Below, piece by piece: positions 10,859-22,094 of a stretch of 64,000 bases of DNA (positions are counted from its first letter, which is position 1; every line of letters begins with the position of its first letter). Source of the stretch: Persicaria tinctoria. Taxonomy: Eukaryota; Streptophyta; Magnoliopsida; Caryophyllales; Polygonaceae. Both the position numbers and the translations under genes were made by a program. The notes beneath the pieces were generated by a model. The model was not told the DNA's origin. It did not search any database and saw nothing but the letters and a program-made list of their open reading frames with translations. Where the stretch lies: positions 28,576,501-28,640,500 of the forward strand of contig JBANSL010000001.1 in assembly GCA_037127255.1 (NCBI GenBank). Direction: 5' to 3'.

Positions 10859-13215
10859 CATTAATTATTAATAGGGTTATAATTGTAAATTGAGTTAGTA
10901 TGTAAAGATGGTTTTGGGATCCTAGGGATACTATTGATAAAATGGGAAAAATAAGAATGAGATGCTAAGATGATGTGTCGGAGGTAGAAGATTAAAAAAA
11001 TATTATTCCTAGTATCCCTAGCATCCCTTGATAAATATGGCCTTAGCGTCTTCTCGGAAGTTGGCAAAGATCCAATCCTTGGTGGAGTGGTGATAAAAAA
11101 AAACCCTTATTTCATGCTCTGTTATCAGCTCCCCCATTCAACACTATACTAGTTCAGCACCCGCAAAGAGCATATGCTTTCTCCATCTATGTTTTCACAC
11201 TATTTGTATTTAAGCATCCCCTTTCTGTTTGTACTTGGATCAATTGAAAACACTTCTTAATGTAGTTGAGAAAGACGTGCATACAATTTAGTCCTTCAGA
11301 CTCTGTCTAGGTGGGATAAACTAAAAATATTGTTGTATTTCTTAAAAAAAAATTGTAATTAAACCTTAATCCTAACTATCATTATACGATATATTTCATT
11401 CAATTTTATTTTATTTTTCAAAATTTGAATTATTAACACCTATTTAACTAATTAATTTATATCAATTCAATCTGATTTTTTTAAGCTAGTCAATATGATT
11501 AATTGACTACAAATAAAAGAGATATAATATAATACATTCATATTTAATAAAAATGGGTAAAATCTTATAAAAAAAATATATTGATATCTAACAAAAATTG
11601 GTAACATATTATCTTAACCATGTATTGATATGGTGGTCTTGTAAAAATATATCGATATCTAATTAAATTGGATAAAATCTTATTAAATCATATTTCTGTA
11701 TTGATCTAGTGGAATTGGATAAATTTGATAAATTCTTATATTAAGCATATATTGCTATATTGGATTAATGAAAAAAAAATTGGTTAAAATTCCTATGATT
11801 AATGAAAAGTTGTCATATGACATAGATGACTTCTCAGTTATCTATCGATGTCCATCAGAAAATAGATCATTTGTAAACACCTTTTACAATGTAATTTATA
11901 AACAAATCTAGAGCGTTGGATTAGGCAAATTAATGGCTGAGATTTATAGAAAAATACGAAGATCAAAATTATTAAACTCATACAAATAATCCTGTTAATT
12001 GACGAATAATTTTTATATGAAAAGACGGTTAATACGTATAAATAATTACTTTATGTCAAACGAATAATTATATTGTTACGTTCGAATAATCAATTTGTTC
12101 ACAGTTTACCCGTAAGATATGCTTACATCGGAATCATCCCCTACACACATAAAGTAATTATATATGCACACACTAAAACATGATGTGTTGGGGTTGATTC
12201 TTAGAAAAAAATTCCTGCCAAAAAAAGTATTAAAATAATAAGTTGTCATAATTTATAGAATTTTATCATAGGCTATATATTCTCTCTTTATAGAGAGACA
12301 TCGTGGCAGCTTGTTGCCTTCTTTATTCTCACTATTCACAGTCCTTACTTGGGTTTTCCTCGATTTCTTATTGGGTCGGTTCCTCGATTTCTTATTAAGC
12401 CGGTTTGATTGAGGTTATATTCGACTGTGTTTAGTTCACTTAACCCTTTTTTTTCAAGCAAGATAAGAATTCGGTTCTCCAAACAAGCCTAGAGAAACCG
12501 AGAGACCGAACAAGTCGGTAGATGGACTAACCATAATGTACAACCGAAAAAATGACTGAAGCAATCAAGCAAATGACATAAAGAAATAACAGGAAGCAAA
12601 TGACAAAAATAAAAACAAAAATAAACGTGCAAGTCATCCTACACCGAAACTACAAGCTAGCAGAACAATCAAACCAATCGGCCAAATGGAATACGCACAC
12701 AGAGAACTCTGGGGAACCTAGCGGACATCGCAGATTATGGACTCCAAACAGAGCCTTCAGATATCCATCGCACTTCCACGACGTCTACGAACATAGCAGA
12801 TCAACTACCGTTCACATGAAGCTTGCAGGACAACAAGAACAACACTGCACACCAATCCGCAAGCTTAAATCATAACCAAACCATTGCTCATTCAAACCCC
12901 AAAACCCATCGTCTCCTCGAGGACGATGACAATATCGTAATAGGCTGCACAAGGGCAAACCAAAATAGAGACGGACAAGATGAGCCAAAGACGAAAGAAT
13001 AAAACAACAATCAAAAGAAAAGGACAAAGACCAGCAAGATTGAAATTTGTATTTTTATTTTTTTCCTTGGAAAAGAAAGATGCGTATCACCCAAGCCCAA
13101 GGTGAAGGCTAGCATCCACGGGGAGTGGAGCCATGTCGGAAGGTCGGTGAGGGTTGCTGGATGGCGGAGCCAAAGGAGGCGGGACTGGAGCCGTGGAAGG
13201 TAGAGGACGCGAGGC
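10859..13215. other. AT-rich intergenic sequence, no gene recognised
   Basis: Long AT-rich stretches (11330-12300) are followed by mixed sequence. A short direct repeat, GTTCCTCGATTTCTTATT and a near copy, lies at about 12356-12400. Short ORFs here show no family signature. Confidence 0.4.
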
Positions 13216-13479
13216 TTAGGGGGCTGAGTGCAACACGACGAGAGCTTGCCGGGGAAGCATCAGCGCGAGGGCGGAACCGCGGAGGCCGAGGCCAAGGGGG
13301 CTGAAGGTTGCAGACAAGGGCGAGGACTTCCGGGGAAGCTGTTGTGCGGTGAAGATGCTGGGCGAGGCGGCGGAAGGTCGGTGGCCAAAAGCGACTGGAA
13401 GCCTAGGAGGAGGGACGTTTGTAGACAGAGGTGGGTTGAGAGCGGTGGTGAGCCAAGAACCGGCGGTGAGGGAGGCCAT
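13216..13479 (-). CDS. Uncertain short ORF with a transit-peptide-like N-terminus (87 aa)
   Basis: The predicted protein starts MASLTAGSWLTTALNPPLS and is rich in Ser, Pro, Ala and Arg with almost no acidic residues, like a plastid transit peptide. It lies in a GC-rich island (13100-13520) unlike its AT-rich surroundings. No mature domain follows and no family was recognised. It may be a first exon, a captured exon or chance. The opposite strand is also partly open because the island is GC-rich. Confidence 0.25.
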   Translation of the reverse strand: MASLTAGSWLTTALNPPLSTNVPPPRLPVAFGHRPSAASPSIFTAQQLPRKSSPLSATFSPLGLGLRGSALALMLPRQALVVLHSAP

Positions 13480-13609
13480 GGTGATGGCGGCGGTGGAAAA
13501 CCCGAACTCAGTTCACTTGACCCTTCTATTTGTACAATTGTTTTTCTTTTCACTTTCATGATGGTTACTTCATCTATCGGTTTTGAACCTTGCCCGTCGT
13601 AGCAATCTC

Positions 13610-14222
13610 TAGGGGAAACACAAAATCTGAGACTTCATGTAATCTACAGAACATCATCATTTATTTATAACAATATACTCATACAAGCATACATTAACAA
13701 GCATGTAAAGCAGGTTATCTTAAGTGCGCGAAAAGAAAAGACAATTCAAGTCAAGCAAGAAAACTGTTCTAAGAAAGCAAGATATCATTACACCGCGAGT
13801 AGCATACATGACTGAAGTGTGTCAATTAGTGGCGTCTTCAAGCATACAAGATTCATCCACGCTTTTCCTCCATCAAGTTGAAGTATCAGTTCACTATATC
13901 AGTCCATAAACACTGCAATAGCAGAAAAGCATATGATAACAGCAATGATCAAGAAGCGTGCGAACTTCGAATAAAAGATGAGATTCATGTCTACAGCTCA
14001 ATTACGCCTTTCTTTTGTAGGAAATGGAAGCGCAGGACCTATCAATTATACCTTTCAGATGTAACAATCACATGATTCATTCGATAAGTGGATAACTAAG
14101 CTCTAAAACCACAATGCCACATAAGAAAAACGACATAATAGAGATTAATTCTAAGAAAGCATACGCACCAGTTCACAACGGACTTCCCCCCACAGATTCT
14201 AGATTTCTCCTGCATCATCATT
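13610..14222. other. Downstream region of the F-box gene
   Basis: Probably includes the 3' untranslated region of the minus-strand F-box gene. No other gene was recognised. Confidence 0.35.
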
Positions 14223-15296
14223 TCACGAAACAGGAACGAGGCTACTGATTGAGATAATAGCCTCAAAGAACTCTTCAGCACCATGGACTTCAGTCCTATC
14301 TTTCCTTTGCTCATATCTATTGAACCAACAAAGGGCTCCATCTTCGCAATACAACACTTTGTCCCCAGTTTGCGAACAAAACACAGGATAAGCGAACGAC
14401 AAGCACCAAACACTGTACAGCTTATTCCATGAATGTTCATTCCCATACTCCTTCATCATCCATACATCAATATAAAGAAGCATTCCGCCTCGATTTGCTT
14501 CAGTCAGAAAACACAGATTTCCGGCCAATTCTGCCACTACCTTGGGATAATGCACCTGTCCCCCATAATAAGGAGGCATCAGAACCTCCCCCAAACTCTC
14601 CTGCTCAATGTCGAAGCTCACGATTTGACCTTTCCCCTCCTTCCCTGCCTTAATTGTGACCCAATGCATTTTACCATTTGCAACAGCACCGTGAGATCCG
14701 ATCTCATCATCGGACGGCTCCTCAGAAAACAATCTCCATGAATTGGTCCTCAGACTATAAACCCTAATTCCAATCTTAAATGCAGGGATCCCACGCCTAT
14801 CAGCAAGAGAAGAAGTAACCATAACAACCTTGTAATCGTCACTACGACTATCGTAGCCGAACCCAAAGCATGAGGAACGGGTGTAGGGCGGGGTCTCGGC
14901 CCGGGTGACGATGCGGCTACTCCGAGTCGCGGGATTAATCAAAGCGATAGGGAACGTTTTACGACTAGAGACACAAACCAAACCATTGCAAGATCCAATA
15001 AAAAAGCCACCGGGGGCCAAACCTTGGGGGTAATCGAGCTTGTGAGTCAAATTAAGAGTGCCGAAGTCGGCGACCTGAAGGGAGGCAGGGCCGATGAGAA
15101 TCATACGACGCTCGGATGAGGAATCGGAGTCGGAGCCGTGCTGAAGCGTCTGATGGAGGTGGCGCTTGACGAAATGGGGGCTGGCGATGAGATTTTTCCA
15201 CGCCTTGGCCACGCATTTGGAGCGGAGGATGTCTTTGATAGGGAGGCGGAGGAGGATGTCGGTGACAATCTCCATGGGAGGGGTGGTGGTCGCCAT
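14223..15296 (-). CDS. F-box protein with FBA-type associated domain (357 aa)
   Basis: F-box proteins are substrate receptors of SCF-type ubiquitin ligases; the F-box binds SKP1-like adaptors. Residues about 5-45 form an F-box (PMEIVTDILLRLPIKDILRS, then CVAKAWKNLIASPHF). Residues about 95-330 match the F-box-associated interaction region found in CPR1/CPR30-like plant proteins: GFFIGSCNGLVCVS, LINPATRSSRIV, FGFGYDSRSDDYKVVMV, VYSLRTNSWRL, GKMHWVT, IVSFDIEQESLGEV. The frame is a single intact exon, as is common in this family, with length near the usual 350-420. The start gives MATTTPPMEIV directly before the F-box. The substrate is unknown. There are no close neighbours in operon-like order. 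Confidence 0.92.
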   Translation of the reverse strand: MATTTPPMEIVTDILLRLPIKDILRSKCVAKAWKNLIASPHFVKRHLHQTLQHGSDSDSSSERRMILIGPASLQVADFGTLNLTHKLDYPQGLAPGGFFIGSCNGLVCVSSRKTFPIALINPATRSSRIVTRAETPPYTRSSCFGFGYDSRSDDYKVVMVTSSLADRRGIPAFKIGIRVYSLRTNSWRLFSEEPSDDEIGSHGAVANGKMHWVTIKAGKEGKGQIVSFDIEQESLGEVLMPPYYGGQVHYPKVVAELAGNLCFLTEANRGGMLLYIDVWMMKEYGNEHSWNKLYSVWCLSFAYPVFCSQTGDKVLYCEDGALCWFNRYEQRKDRTEVHGAEEFFEAIISISSLVPVS

Positions 15297-16082
15297 TGAT
15301 GGAGGACTGGAGGTGCGGTTGCAGCCAGGGTGAGAGAGAGAAGAGGGGGGAGGTTAGGGTTTCTAACTAAGTATTTGGAGGAGGGAAGTTGGTGTTTGAC
15401 GCAAAGAATCTGCTTTGTGGATCACACTATCTTGTAGCAAAGGGGCCACGCGGTGCAACGCGCCCAAAGGGCCCACGCGGTGTAACGCGCCAACGCGGTC
15501 CTTATTATTATTTTTTTAATACTTTACTTGGTTGAATGCGGGAAGTACAATTCTCGGGAACTTACTTTCCATTATTTGAGTTTCCGTGAAATACACTTCC
15601 GATGAATTGAAAAACGTTGTTTAGTTGAATTTTGATTTTTAAAAATATAAATAGGTAAATAAAGAAATTCACATTAAAAAATGGTGGAAGTTGAACTTAT
15701 CTAGTCCCCTAGGTAAGTGAACTTCCTAAGATTTGGAGGTATTGAAATTTATAGTAAGTTGAGTTCCTGTGTCATTCTATCAATCAAACACAAGAATATA
15801 TCATACTTTCTAGGTTTTTAAATTTCTTGAGTTTTTAACTCACTAATCCCGTACTACACACGGTATTGATTTTATTTCATGTTATTTTGTTTGAATTATA
15901 GTTTACAAAATATTTTCATATACCAGTTGAGCCCCATTTGTTTTTATTGATTTATTTTCCATTTCTCACTCTAGAAACAAATGGGAGATTTAAAATATTA
16001 TCAACTATATAGATTTTTTACGTTTCATATCCATATATACTTGTATTTATATCAATATAAAAAAATAATAAATAATAGAAGA
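15297..16082. other. F-box gene promoter side and AT-rich spacer
   Basis: The minus-strand F-box promoter should lie here. A small GC-rich patch at about 15446-15500 repeats CACGCGGTGYAACGCGCC twice and CAACGCGG once more. The rest is AT-rich with nothing recognisable. Confidence 0.4.
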
Positions 16083-16202
16083 AATTTGGCTAAAGGTCCA
16101 TTTTGTCAACCCTTCTTTTGTAAAATGTCCACTTAAATTCAGTTTTTGTTAAATGTCCTAATTTTTTTTGAAAACCCCATACTACCCTTGCCTATTAAAT
16201 TA

Positions 16203-16484
16203 GAGCATCTCCAACAGCTTCTTCAAAATAGGAATTTTGGTGATTTTTGGGGAATTTTAGGTGTTTTTTAGGTCCAATAGATTCTCCATTTCATTCTCCA
16301 AAATGGGGAAGTAGGAGTAGAAATGGAGAAGCTTCCCCAAATCTGCAGCATTCTCTAAAACTAAATGATTCCCCAAATGGTTGAAATGGAGAAGCTGTTG
16401 GAGATGGAGCAAAAATAATTTAGAGAATATGCCTTTCAATTCTCCATTTTGAAGAAATTTTTGGAGAAGTTGTTGGAGATGGTC
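16203..16484. mobile_element. PIF/Harbinger-like MITE with TTA target duplication
   Basis: Ends GAGCATCTCCAACAGCTTC and GAAGTTGTTGGAGATGGTC are near-perfect inverted repeats. TTA occurs at 16200-16202 and 16485-16487. The 282-bp body has secondary inverted copies of GGAGAAGC and GCTTCCCC and no coding capacity. It is nested in the TIR element 16083-19412. Confidence 0.88.
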
Positions 16485-16669
16485 TTATACTCAGCTTTTC
16501 TTTTTCCATCAAACGAAGGGATCCATCAATCTCCGCTATCGTCCTCCTCTCTCAAGGTCCTCATCCATGGTTTCCCTCCTTCCACCTTCCTGTTGGTCTC
16601 CGCCGTGTCATCTCGCTTCTTGTTTCGCTGTCGCCTCCTCGGATCTGCGAAGTTCCGTAATCTGGAAGA

Positions 16670-17110
16670 GATCTCCGGCGATCTCCGATCCTCACGCTCC
16701 TCTCTCTCCTTGTAATCTCTCTAGATCCAGAAGAGATCTCCGGAGATGTCCGATCCTCCAAACCGACTTTCTTCCTTCCGATCTGCTATCCTCTCCGATC
16801 CTCGATACCGACTTTATCCCTTCCGATCTGCCATCCTCTCCGATCTGGAAGGAAACAATATGGAGAACAATAGGAAGAGATGGAAGTACTCGGGAGGAAT
16901 CGGTGGAATTTAAGGCCTCCTGCAGATCGGTTGATGTTTAATTAATCAATGGAGTCAATTGCGGAGTAGAATCGCCAATCACCACTCGATCTGATGATAG
17001 CGCTCACAACCCGATCTGATGACGCCAATCGCCGACGCTCACCACTCGCGTGATCTGATGACGGCGCTCTCCACTCGATCTGATGACACCAATAGCCGAC
17101 GACGATCCTG
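16670..17110. repeat. Degenerate GATCTCCG / GATCTGATGA short-repeat region
   Basis: At 16670-16850 phrases such as GAGATCTCCGG and CTTCCTTCCGATCTG recur several times with spacing of about 45-65 bp. At 16975-17110 CACTCGATCTGATGA-type phrases recur four or more times. Open frames across it are by-products of the repeat. Confidence 0.55.
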
Positions 17111-18159
17111 ATCGGGAACCAAGGAGATCGCCTGCGCTCAGTATCCCGACTACTGAAACCTTTCCACTTTGAATAAAGAATGCGGAGAGGATTACTGATT
17201 CCATTGCTGATGTTAACGAGAAACATGAGACATGAGCATCGATCTTGATACAATATCTTAGATCAAACAAGCTGGATCGTCAATTGTCCCTAATTCAAAA
17301 AGGTACTAGGCTTAATATTCTATACTGAATTTCATCGTCTATGTTTGGTTTTGTATCTCTCTGAAGTCTAAATCCATGTTTCGTTTCTTTTAGCTGGTAC
17401 TCAGTTCCACTAAATTTTGCTTTTTTTAATGTTTTTGCAATATGTTATATAGAATGTTAAGCATTAGTTGCCTTTTTACTAGGTAAATGATGTCGCTTAT
17501 TCAATTGGTGTAGGAGTAAACTTCAATCCCTTTGTCTCTTGGAATAATAAGGTATATGACCTTCATTTGTTTGAAATTTTGCCTTCTCATTCTTTTGACT
17601 GAATCTATGACATCAGTTTGTGCACATCTTCCTAATCCTATTCCATTAGGAACTATAAATCACTAATGAATTATTTTGATTACAGACGATCAAGTACGGG
17701 ATTGTCAAAATGCATTACTTAATTCAAGATATATTGCACTGGGAGAAGCTCTATCTCAGCGGTCGTTTGCAAAAGCATGTATGTTTTATGTAGTAGTATT
17801 GTTTTGGCCACTAAATTTTTACTGTCATGGCAGCTGTCTTTTTTTGGAAAGATTGTGTATGTATGGATTTTGAGTTGTGGTGGAAAAGGTCAAAGGGTAA
17901 CAGGTTGAATATTTGGACATTGCGGTTTGTTATATTGCTTAATAAATTGTCACATTTGATATTTTTGTGTCAAGTTCTTCGATTGAATGCTTGATTACAC
18001 TATTTTTCGTAGAGATTGTGTTTGATTACATTATATTTTTATGAAATTATATGTTTTTATTTATTTATTTTGGTCACATTGTATTTGATTACACTATTTT
18101 TTTTTTTTAATTTTTCATGAAATTACATGAATCACCAAGAGTGTCACCTCTAATAAAGG

Positions 18160-19170
18160 TAGTGACATCAGTGGTGACAGTGATAATGGTGGTGACAGTG
18201 ATTCCGTAAAAAAAACTCGAATAACAAATCTGTCACCAAAAAAAGTTGCTACTGTATGTGTCACCACCGACAGTATCACTGCAGTCATCTCTGGGTCATC
18301 TCTAATAAGGGTGGTGACAGCGATAGGAGTGGTGGTGACAGAGATAGAGGTGCTGCCAGCAATAGGGGTGGTGATGACAGTGATAGGGGTGGTGGTGACA
18401 ACGATAGAAGTGGTGATGACAGCGATAGGAGTGGTGACAGCGATAGGGCGGTGACAACGATAAAGGTGGAGACAGCTATAAGGGTGGTGACGGCAATATG
18501 AGTGGTGGTGACAGTGATAGGGGTGGTGGTGACAGTGATAGATTCGGTGATGACAACGATAGGAGTGGTGACAGCGATAGGGAGGCGACAACGATAGACG
18601 TGGCGACAACAATAAGGGTGGTGACAGCGATAGGAGTGGTGGTGACAGTGATAGGGCGGTGACATCGATAGAGGTGGTGACAACAATATGGGTGGTGGTG
18701 ACAGTGATAGAGGTGGTGGTGACAACGATAGGAGTGGTGGTGACAGCGATATGGGTGATGGTGACAGCGATATGAGTGATGACAGCGATAGAGGGGTGAC
18801 AGCGATAGAGCTGGTGACAGCAATAAGGGTGGTGACAGCAATATGGGTGTTGGTGACAGTGATAGGGGTGGTGGTGACATCGATAAGGGGTGGTGACAAC
18901 GATATGAGTGGTGGTGACAGCGACATGAGTGGTGGTGACAGCGATAGGAGTAGTGGTGACAGCGATAGGGAGGTGACAGCGATAGAGGTGGTGACCGCAA
19001 TAAGGGTGGTGACAGCGATATGGGTTGTGGTGACAGCGATAGGGCGGTGACACTAATCTCGTAAAAAAAAAAAAAAAATTATCACCCAAAAATTTGTTTA
19101 TCATCATACATGTGTCACCAAAACCATCGACCGGTGTCACCACTTATAAAGGTGGTGACACTAATTCGTA
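18160..19170. repeat. GTGACA minisatellite, 21-bp unit with 18-bp variants
   Basis: The unit approximates GTGACAGCGATAGGRGTGGTG. GTGACA or ATGACA starts at 18314, 18335, 18374, 18395, 18416 and 18434 show steps of 21 or 18 bp, and the pattern continues to about 19050. Because all steps are multiples of three, long frames without stops arise on both strands (for example RCHHPYRCHH repeats on the minus strand). These are not credible proteins. Flanks contain inverted TGTCACC copies and A-tracts in larger imperfect units. Confidence 0.9.
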
Positions 19171-19854
19171 AAAAAAAAAAAAAATTCGAAAAAAAAAACG
19201 TGTCATCAAATTTTTTTTTGTGTCACCAAAGTTGTGTCACCAATTCATTGACTTTGACCGGTCAATGGTCAAAATAAAAATGGGAAGGAAGGAAGGGAAT
19301 GGGAAGGAAGGGCAAAAATGTAATATTAGGACATTTTGCAAAAGGGGAAATAAAAGTGGACATTTTGCAAAAGGCCTTGTTGAAAATGGACACTTAGCAA
19401 AAAAATCCTTAATAATATAGGATATATTATAATATATTATCCACCAAAATATAGCATTAGGAATAGAAAATAAAATAAGGAGAGATTAATTTTGGTTATA
19501 TATAATAACCACATAGCTCTCTACACTTATGAAAACTTTAACAAATTTTCTTCTTTTTTCATAATCATATTTGAATAAAATTTAATAAAAATGTTTTATA
19601 ATCATATTTGAATAAACTTGAATGTACGTAGTGTACTTATATTGGTATCTATATACCCTAACTATTATATATGAAAAAATTATAATAATTCTCCTTCTAC
19701 TTATCCTTTCATTATTTTTAATTTTAATTGAAAAATAAATAAATTTCACCAATTATTTTTATATCTACCCTTATGCACAAATTTAATTTTAAAAATAGTA
19801 AATTAACTAATTCTTCAATTCACTCCTTCCCATTAATGGCCCAAAATCATTTTT

Positions 19855-20138
19855 TAATATAGGGCCATTTGCAAAAATAACCCTTTTATCCGAAACCTTT
19901 GAATGCATAACCCAATCCGAATTTTTTTTGCTGAAATGCGGATATCCACATGACAGGTGCATCCGGTAGCAGGTAAGCCAGTGGGGTACAACTGGACTCC
20001 ATCTCGGTTGCATGTACAGTGAGAGATAGAGGGAGAGAGACATCTCTACTCATGAAAAGCGAAGAACAGTGAGAGAGGAGGGAAAAAGTACGTAGTTGTT
20101 GCAGTGGCAGAGGATAGAAGAGAGAGACGGAGAGAGAG

Positions 20139-20198
<60 letters not shown>

Positions 20199-20989
20199 GG
20201 AGAGATTCTTTCAACTAAATTATAAGTTTCAGAGAAAACCAATTGAAGGAGGAAGGGTCCGGGGGTTTATTTGAAGGATCACGTGTAAGTAGTAAGTTGT
20301 AACTGAACATCCATATTAGATACACATGTCACATATTGTATTTCACTAGACACGATTTTAACTATGAAAAAACACAACATAACGACATGCAACCTAATGG
20401 AATCGAATGGAGAAGATTTCTGGGAGAAGCAGATTCACTATAATGACATATATTTTTATGTGTGCCCAATATTAATATTTACCCATATTTGGATGCCATG
20501 ATTTCGTTCTCTCTGGTCGACACTAGTATGCTTTACCCATATTGGAATTGAATGGAGAAGAGTGACAGTGAAGGGGCATAAACATACTTATAATTACATG
20601 TTAAGTTTAAGAGAAAAACCATGGAATAAGAATAAAGTGGGTGGACGTGAATTCGTAGGCCGACTTGTAATCGCTTAGTTGTAACTGGACACAAAACGAA
20701 TAAGACATGACACTAATCGAAATATACTGGACACAATATCTCAGAGACAGATTTACTTGCATTAATCAAATACAACACAGGAGTAAACATTTAAAAGATA
20801 GTAGCAGAGAATAGCAACATAGAAGACATTGAAATCGAAATTTACGGTAACAAGAAGCGAAATTGCGGCTGCGTGGTGAATCTGTATCCATCCTAGTCGA
20901 AGTGTGGACACATATTATGGGCACGATGATCAGAAGTCTCGTTGCTCAGTGGGAAGTTGACCGTGAAAGTTCGGTCACTCCCATAACCA
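19855..20989 (+). mobile_element. Degenerate MULE 5' region related to the element at 46.3 kb
   Basis: GGGCCATTTGCAAAAATAAC, ATGCATAACCCAATCCG, GCGGATATCC and CATCCGGTAGCAGGTAAG follow the same order as the left end of the 46.3-kb MULE (AATAGCCCATTTTG, CACATAACCCCATCCGG, CCGGATATCC, CAACCGGTAGCAGGTAAG). A GA tract then follows in both. Phased motifs ACTGAACA (20302), ACATGTCA (20324), ACTAGACA (20345), ACTGGACA (20684), ACATGACA (20705) and ACTGGACA (20726) occur downstream. The segment is cut at 20989 by a hAT insertion. Confidence 0.72.
20138..20198. repeat. (GA)n microsatellite
   Basis: An almost pure GA tract sits in the leader-like part of the old MULE copy. Equivalent tracts occur at 29957, 46486 and, on the other strand, 54795. 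Confidence 0.95.
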
Positions 20990-21639
20990 TAGGGGTGTGC
21001 AGAAAAACCCGACACGACTGATACGACACGAAAACACGACGACACGACACGAAAAAACACGAAACCAAAAAAACACAACACGAAAATGACACGAACCGCT
21101 AAAACACGACATTAAACGGTTTGGATACGGTTCGGGCAAATCTCCTTGTCGGATACCCGACACGAACCGTTTAATTTTTTATTTATTTATAGGTATGGTA
21201 ATTTTAGTGCTAGTACATTTGCAATCTATAAGGTAATAATGAAATTCAATAGCCCAACTGTTAAGGAGCTATTGTTAAGGGTCCAGGCTGGGTTTCATTT
21301 TTCCCTTCCCAGCCACTGCGTGCTCTTTTTTTTTTGATTTATTTACAAATAAACCCTTATTAATATTCAACCAATTTCCCAGCTTTTGCGTTCTTTTTTT
21401 CTTTTTTTATTAAACTAGTTCTTTTCCCGAACCATGTTCGGGTTTCGTCATAATATTTTTGGTCGAGTTTGATGCCCCACACAAAATACTCGGCCACGGC
21501 AATTTTTTTTATACTATGTTATATATATATATGTTTCTTCATACTACTAATTAATTAAGTTTTGGCTGTTGCAATACTGTATGATGTGCAAAAAACTATG
21601 GTCTTCTTGCTTAACAATTGTTATGGTCTCTCTCTTTAG

Positions 21640-22094
21640 TTTTTACATATGTCTTAGCTGGACTATACAATGAACTAACCATACTTTGATCAGCTTAGGG
21701 TCATCCATGGTCAACTGAACTTGATATATTTGATCTTTTGTGAACTGATACAAGTTGGAACAGAGGGGGTTCTTTAAGATATAGTTGATTTCCCTAACCT
21801 TCAAGTTCTCAACCACTTTCTTGATGTTAGGCATTTTGGTCAGTGTGCTATAATTGTGCATAGCAATGAAACAACCTTCAGAGTTTGAAAGCATCTCCAT
21901 TAATTCTTTGGGTAAATTAGATTGTGCAGAGCTTTGAGTCGACTATCTGCACCCTCTTTGGTTTCCTCGATCCTCAACTGGCAAGCCTGAGGTGAGGATC
22001 TGTAGCACAACGACACTATAGCTTGCATGGTAAATGCATATTCTGTGCAAAAAAAAAGATACATATCAGTTTCTAAGAGAACGCGTACAATCAT
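21640..22094 (-). pseudogene. Captured gene-like fragment inside hAT, unidentified
   Basis: The minus strand reads EYAFTMQAIVSLCYRSSPQA, RIEETKEGADSRLKALHNLI, then after a short frame change ELMEMLSNSEGCFIAMHNYS and IYQVQLTMDDPKLIKVWLVH. Composition and splice-like borders look like plant coding exons. I do not recognise the family. Confidence 0.4.

Larger units (their letters stand above)
16083..19412. mobile_element. 3.3-kb non-autonomous TIR transposon containing a minisatellite
   Basis: The left end (TTTGGCTAAAGGTCCATTTT, then TTTTGTAAAATGTCCACTT and TTGTTAAATGTCCTAAT) is repeated in inverse orientation at the right end. Reading back from about 19410 gives TTTGCTAAGTGTCCATTTT, TTTTGCAAAATGTCCACTT and TTTGCAAAATGTCCTAAT. 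The terminal repeats are roughly 85 bp and imperfect. Possible short duplications (AAATAATAG and AATAATATA) flank it but are AT-rich and weak. Inside are a nested TTA-flanked MITE, GATCTCCG-rich short repeats (16670-17110), an exon-like patch at 17689-17779 and a 21-bp minisatellite. No transposase was seen. MULE-type is a guess from the end sequences. Confidence 0.62.

Noticed and set aside
10557..10871. 104-residue plus-strand ORF
   Set aside because: Runs into the right terminal repeat of the MITE and shows no protein family features.
18115..19143. 342-residue minus-strand ORF rich in RCHH/CHHPY repeats, with overlapping plus-strand GGDSDRG frames
   Set aside because: A 21/18-bp minisatellite without stop codons opens several frames on both strands. 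There is no start context, domain or codon structure, so it is not a gene.
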